From Actinomycetota bacterium (lineage in GTDB: Bacteria > Actinomycetota > Actinomycetes > Nanopelagicales > Nanopelagicaceae): a DNA stretch of 7,618 nucleotides. The stretch is from assembly GCA_009927705.1 (NCBI GenBank), contig RFMK01000135.1:1-7618 (forward strand). Direction: 5' to 3'. Below, in pieces: positions 5,792-7,618 of the stretch (position 1 is the first letter of the stretch; the number at the start of each line of letters is the position of its first letter). The notes under the pieces were generated by a model. That model saw nothing but the letters and a program-made list of their open reading frames with translations, made no database searches and was not told where the DNA came from. Made by a program: the position numbers and the translations under genes.

Positions 5792-7618
5792 ATGTCAGGA
5801 CGAATTCGCGATGTTGATGTCACTTATGTTCGCGATCATTCACCCATCGATGATGTTGTGGGTGAATATGTCCAACTCAAAGGCGCTGGCGGTGGTCAGA
5901 AAAAAGGGCTCTGTCCTTTTCATGATGAGAAAACTCCTTCTTTCCATGTAACTCCAAGTCGCGGATATTTTCATTGTTTCGGCTGTCAAACAGGTGGCGA
6001 CGTCATTGCTTTTGTTATGAAAATGGATCACCTCACTTTCACCGAAACGATTGAGAGACTTGCCGATCGAATCGGTTATCAACTCACATACGAACAAGGC
6101 AGCGGGGGCGTCAAAGCGCCAGCAGGTCAACGTTCACGATTGATCGCGGCACATGCTGCTGCAGTAACTTTCTACCGCGAACAACTTCAACTTCCAGAAG
6201 CCGCACATGCGCGTGACTTACTTGTGAAGCGTAGTTTTGATCGCATTGCTTGTGATGATTTTGAAGTGGGATATTCACCTGACCAATGGGATTCGCTCAC
6301 CAAGTTCCTCCGCGGACAAGGGTTCACCATTGAAGAGTTGATGTTGGCTGGCTTAGCGAAAGAGGGTCAGAAAGGCCCGATTGATCGATTCCGTAATCGA
6401 TTGATGTGGCCTATTCGCGATATTTCTGGCGATGTTGTGGGCTTTGGCGCGCGAAAGTTAGCGAGTGATGAGGAAGATCAAGGACCCAAATATCTCAATA
6501 CGCCCGAGACGCCGATCTACAAGAAGAGCCAAGTTCTCTACGGGTTAGACCGGGCGAAGAAAGAGATTGCAAAAAAGCGCCAAGCTGTCATTGTTGAGGG
6601 GTACACCGATGTCATGGCAGCGCATTTAGCGGGAATTACGACTGCTGTGGCAACATGCGGAACGGCTTTTGGAGATGAACATATACGTATCTTGCGTCGA
6701 TTGTTGATGGATGACGATGCGTTTAGAGGAGAAGTAATCTTCACTTTCGATGGTGATGCCGCCGGCCAAAAAGCTGCACTACGTGCCTTTGGTGATGATC
6801 AGAAATTCGTAACTCAGACTTTCGTTGCTGTCGAACCGAGCGGATTGGATCCCTGTGAATTGAGGCAACATCATGGAGATGCCGCAGTTCGCGATTTGAT
6901 TGCGCGTCGAGTTCCACTATTTGAATTCGCAATCAAAAGCGCCATCAAACAGTACGACCTCACCAATGCAGATGGTCGTGTTTCCGCCCTTAATGCTGCC
7001 GCTCCACTTATAGGAAAGATTCGAGACACATCGTTACGACCTGAATATGCGCGGAGCCTTGCCGGCTGGCTTGGGATGGAAGTAGAAGTTGTTACTGCGG
7101 CAGTAAAAAAGAGTGCATCGAAGACAACTGCGGTTACTTCGGAGACTCCCGCTGTAAGTAACTGGCGACCAGATCCAAATGAACCGTTATTGGCGCTGGA
7201 GAGAGAAGTTCTGAAAGCTCGCTTGCAGATGCCGGCGCTAGTTCGTTCATGGCGAGATATTGAGAAGAATGCGTTCTCACATCCGGCATACTCAAAGCTG
7301 CGCGAATTTATCGATTCACAAACTGACTTAGAAGCCATCTCAATTGATGCGGCGGAATCTGAAGAGCTAAAGTCATTTATAACTGAGCTGACCGTGGAAC
7401 CAATCCGAGCTAACGGCGAGATCTCCGACCGCTATGTCACAAGCATCACAGCACGACTCAATGAGGTGGCTCTTAGTCGTTCGATTGCAGAAGTAAAATC
7501 CACCCTTCAGCGATTGAACCCCGTTGAGAACGAGAGCGAATACAACGCAATCTTCACCCAACTCGTCGAGATGGAGAGCAAGAGAAGATCCTTACGCGAA
7601 TTGGCTTTAGGAGAGGGC
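5792..7618 (+). CDS. dnaG: DNA primase DnaG, 3' end beyond window
   Basis: DnaG makes the RNA primers for chromosomal replication at the fork together with the DnaB helicase. The frame is open from ATG 5792 to the last base: 609 codons without a stop, so only the extreme C-terminus is missing, judged by the 600-650 residues usual for the family. Domains in order: an N-terminal CHC2 zinc finger with Cys41, His44, Cys62 and Cys65 (CPFH ... CFGC); a catalytic-core N-terminal part with FRNRLMWPIRD and GFGARKL; a TOPRIM domain with VEGYTDVMA (Glu269), FDGDAAGQKA (Asp320, Asp322) and a third acidic site at LDPCEL (Asp353); then a variable linker rich in Thr, Ser and Ala near residues 435-455; and a C-terminal helical domain that would bind DnaB. 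All catalytic acidic and zinc residues are present. It is the last visible gene of the glyS-dusB-DUF218-dgt-dnaG cluster. Confidence 0.96.
   Translation, partial: MSGRIRDVDVTYVRDHSPIDDVVGEYVQLKGAGGGQKKGLCPFHDEKTPSFHVTPSRGYFHCFGCQTGGDVIAFVMKMDHLTFTETIERLADRIGYQLTYEQGSGGVKAPAGQRSRLIAAHAAAVTFYREQLQLPEAAHARDLLVKRSFDRIACDDFEVGYSPDQWDSLTKFLRGQGFTIEELMLAGLAKEGQKGPIDRFRNRLMWPIRDISGDVVGFGARKLASDEEDQGPKYLNTPETPIYKKSQVLYGLDRAKKEIAKKRQAVIVEGYTDVMAAHLAGITTAVATCGTAFGDEHIRILRRLLMDDDAFRGEVIFTFDGDAAGQKAALRAFGDDQKFVTQTFVAVEPSGLDPCELRQHHGDAAVRDLIARRVPLFEFAIKSAIKQYDLTNADGRVSALNAAAPLIGKIRDTSLRPEYARSLAGWLGMEVEVVTAAVKKSASKTTAVTSETPAVSNWRPDPNEPLLALEREVLKARLQMPALVRSWRDIEKNAFSHPAYSKLREFIDSQTDLEAISIDAAESEELKSFITELTVEPIRANGEISDRYVTSITARLNEVALSRSIAEVKSTLQRLNPVENESEYNAIFTQLVEMESKRRSLRELALGEG

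Noticed and set aside
6871..7338. 155-codon open frame on the minus strand inside dnaG
   Set aside because: It lies wholly opposite a well-supported dnaG frame and shows no recognisable domain or plausible ribosome-binding site.
1..7618. Mobile elements, CRISPR, tRNA genes or defence systems
   Set aside because: No transposase-like frame, terminal inverted repeats, regular direct repeats or tRNA cloverleaf were seen, and the window is filled by housekeeping genes.

Overview
The window looks like a chromosomal housekeeping segment from an actinobacterium of moderate GC content. Three things point there: the C-terminal end of a mycothiol-dependent nitroreductase-like protein (mycothiol is an actinobacterial thiol), an alpha2-type glycyl-tRNA synthetase, and a glyS ... 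dgt-dnaG gene order known from Mycobacterium and Streptomyces. The base composition is nearer 50% than the high GC of those genera. That would fit streamlined aquatic lineages (the Nanopelagicales/acI type), but this placement is inference and was not tested.

Layout. Positions 1-189 hold the 3' end of the nitroreductase-like gene (+). A small uncharacterised gene (196-552, +) follows closely. Its end overlaps by 30 bp the end of a convergent ZIP-family metal transporter gene (523-1269, -). The ZIP gene starts with GTG, probably on a leaderless transcript. An intergenic region of about 105 bp (1270-1374) separates it from the divergent glyS. This region holds a 21-bp near-palindrome that overlaps candidate -10 elements on both strands, and a second GC-rich dyad in the glyS leader.

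From 1375 to the right edge all genes are on the + strand and tightly packed: glyS (1375-2754), dusB (2724-3896, 31-nt overlap), a membrane-anchored DUF218/SanA-YdcF-like protein (3896-4519, 1-nt overlap), dgt (4527-5773) and dnaG (5792 to beyond 7618). No terminator or sizeable gap interrupts them, so they probably form one operon. It would combine tRNA charging, dihydrouridine modification, dNTP turnover and replication priming, with an envelope-linked protein of unknown role in the middle.

The clearest anomaly is in dgt. One base appears to be missing at about 4842-4846, inside the HD-domain signature, which splits an otherwise intact gene into two frames. It is either a consensus error or a recent lesion. 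dnaG is open from its start to the window edge (609 codons, no stop seen) and is nearly complete.

I saw no mobile element, CRISPR array, tRNA or rRNA gene, and no convincing new multi-gene system. The points most worth checking are the dgt frameshift and the ZIP/glyS intergenic dyad.
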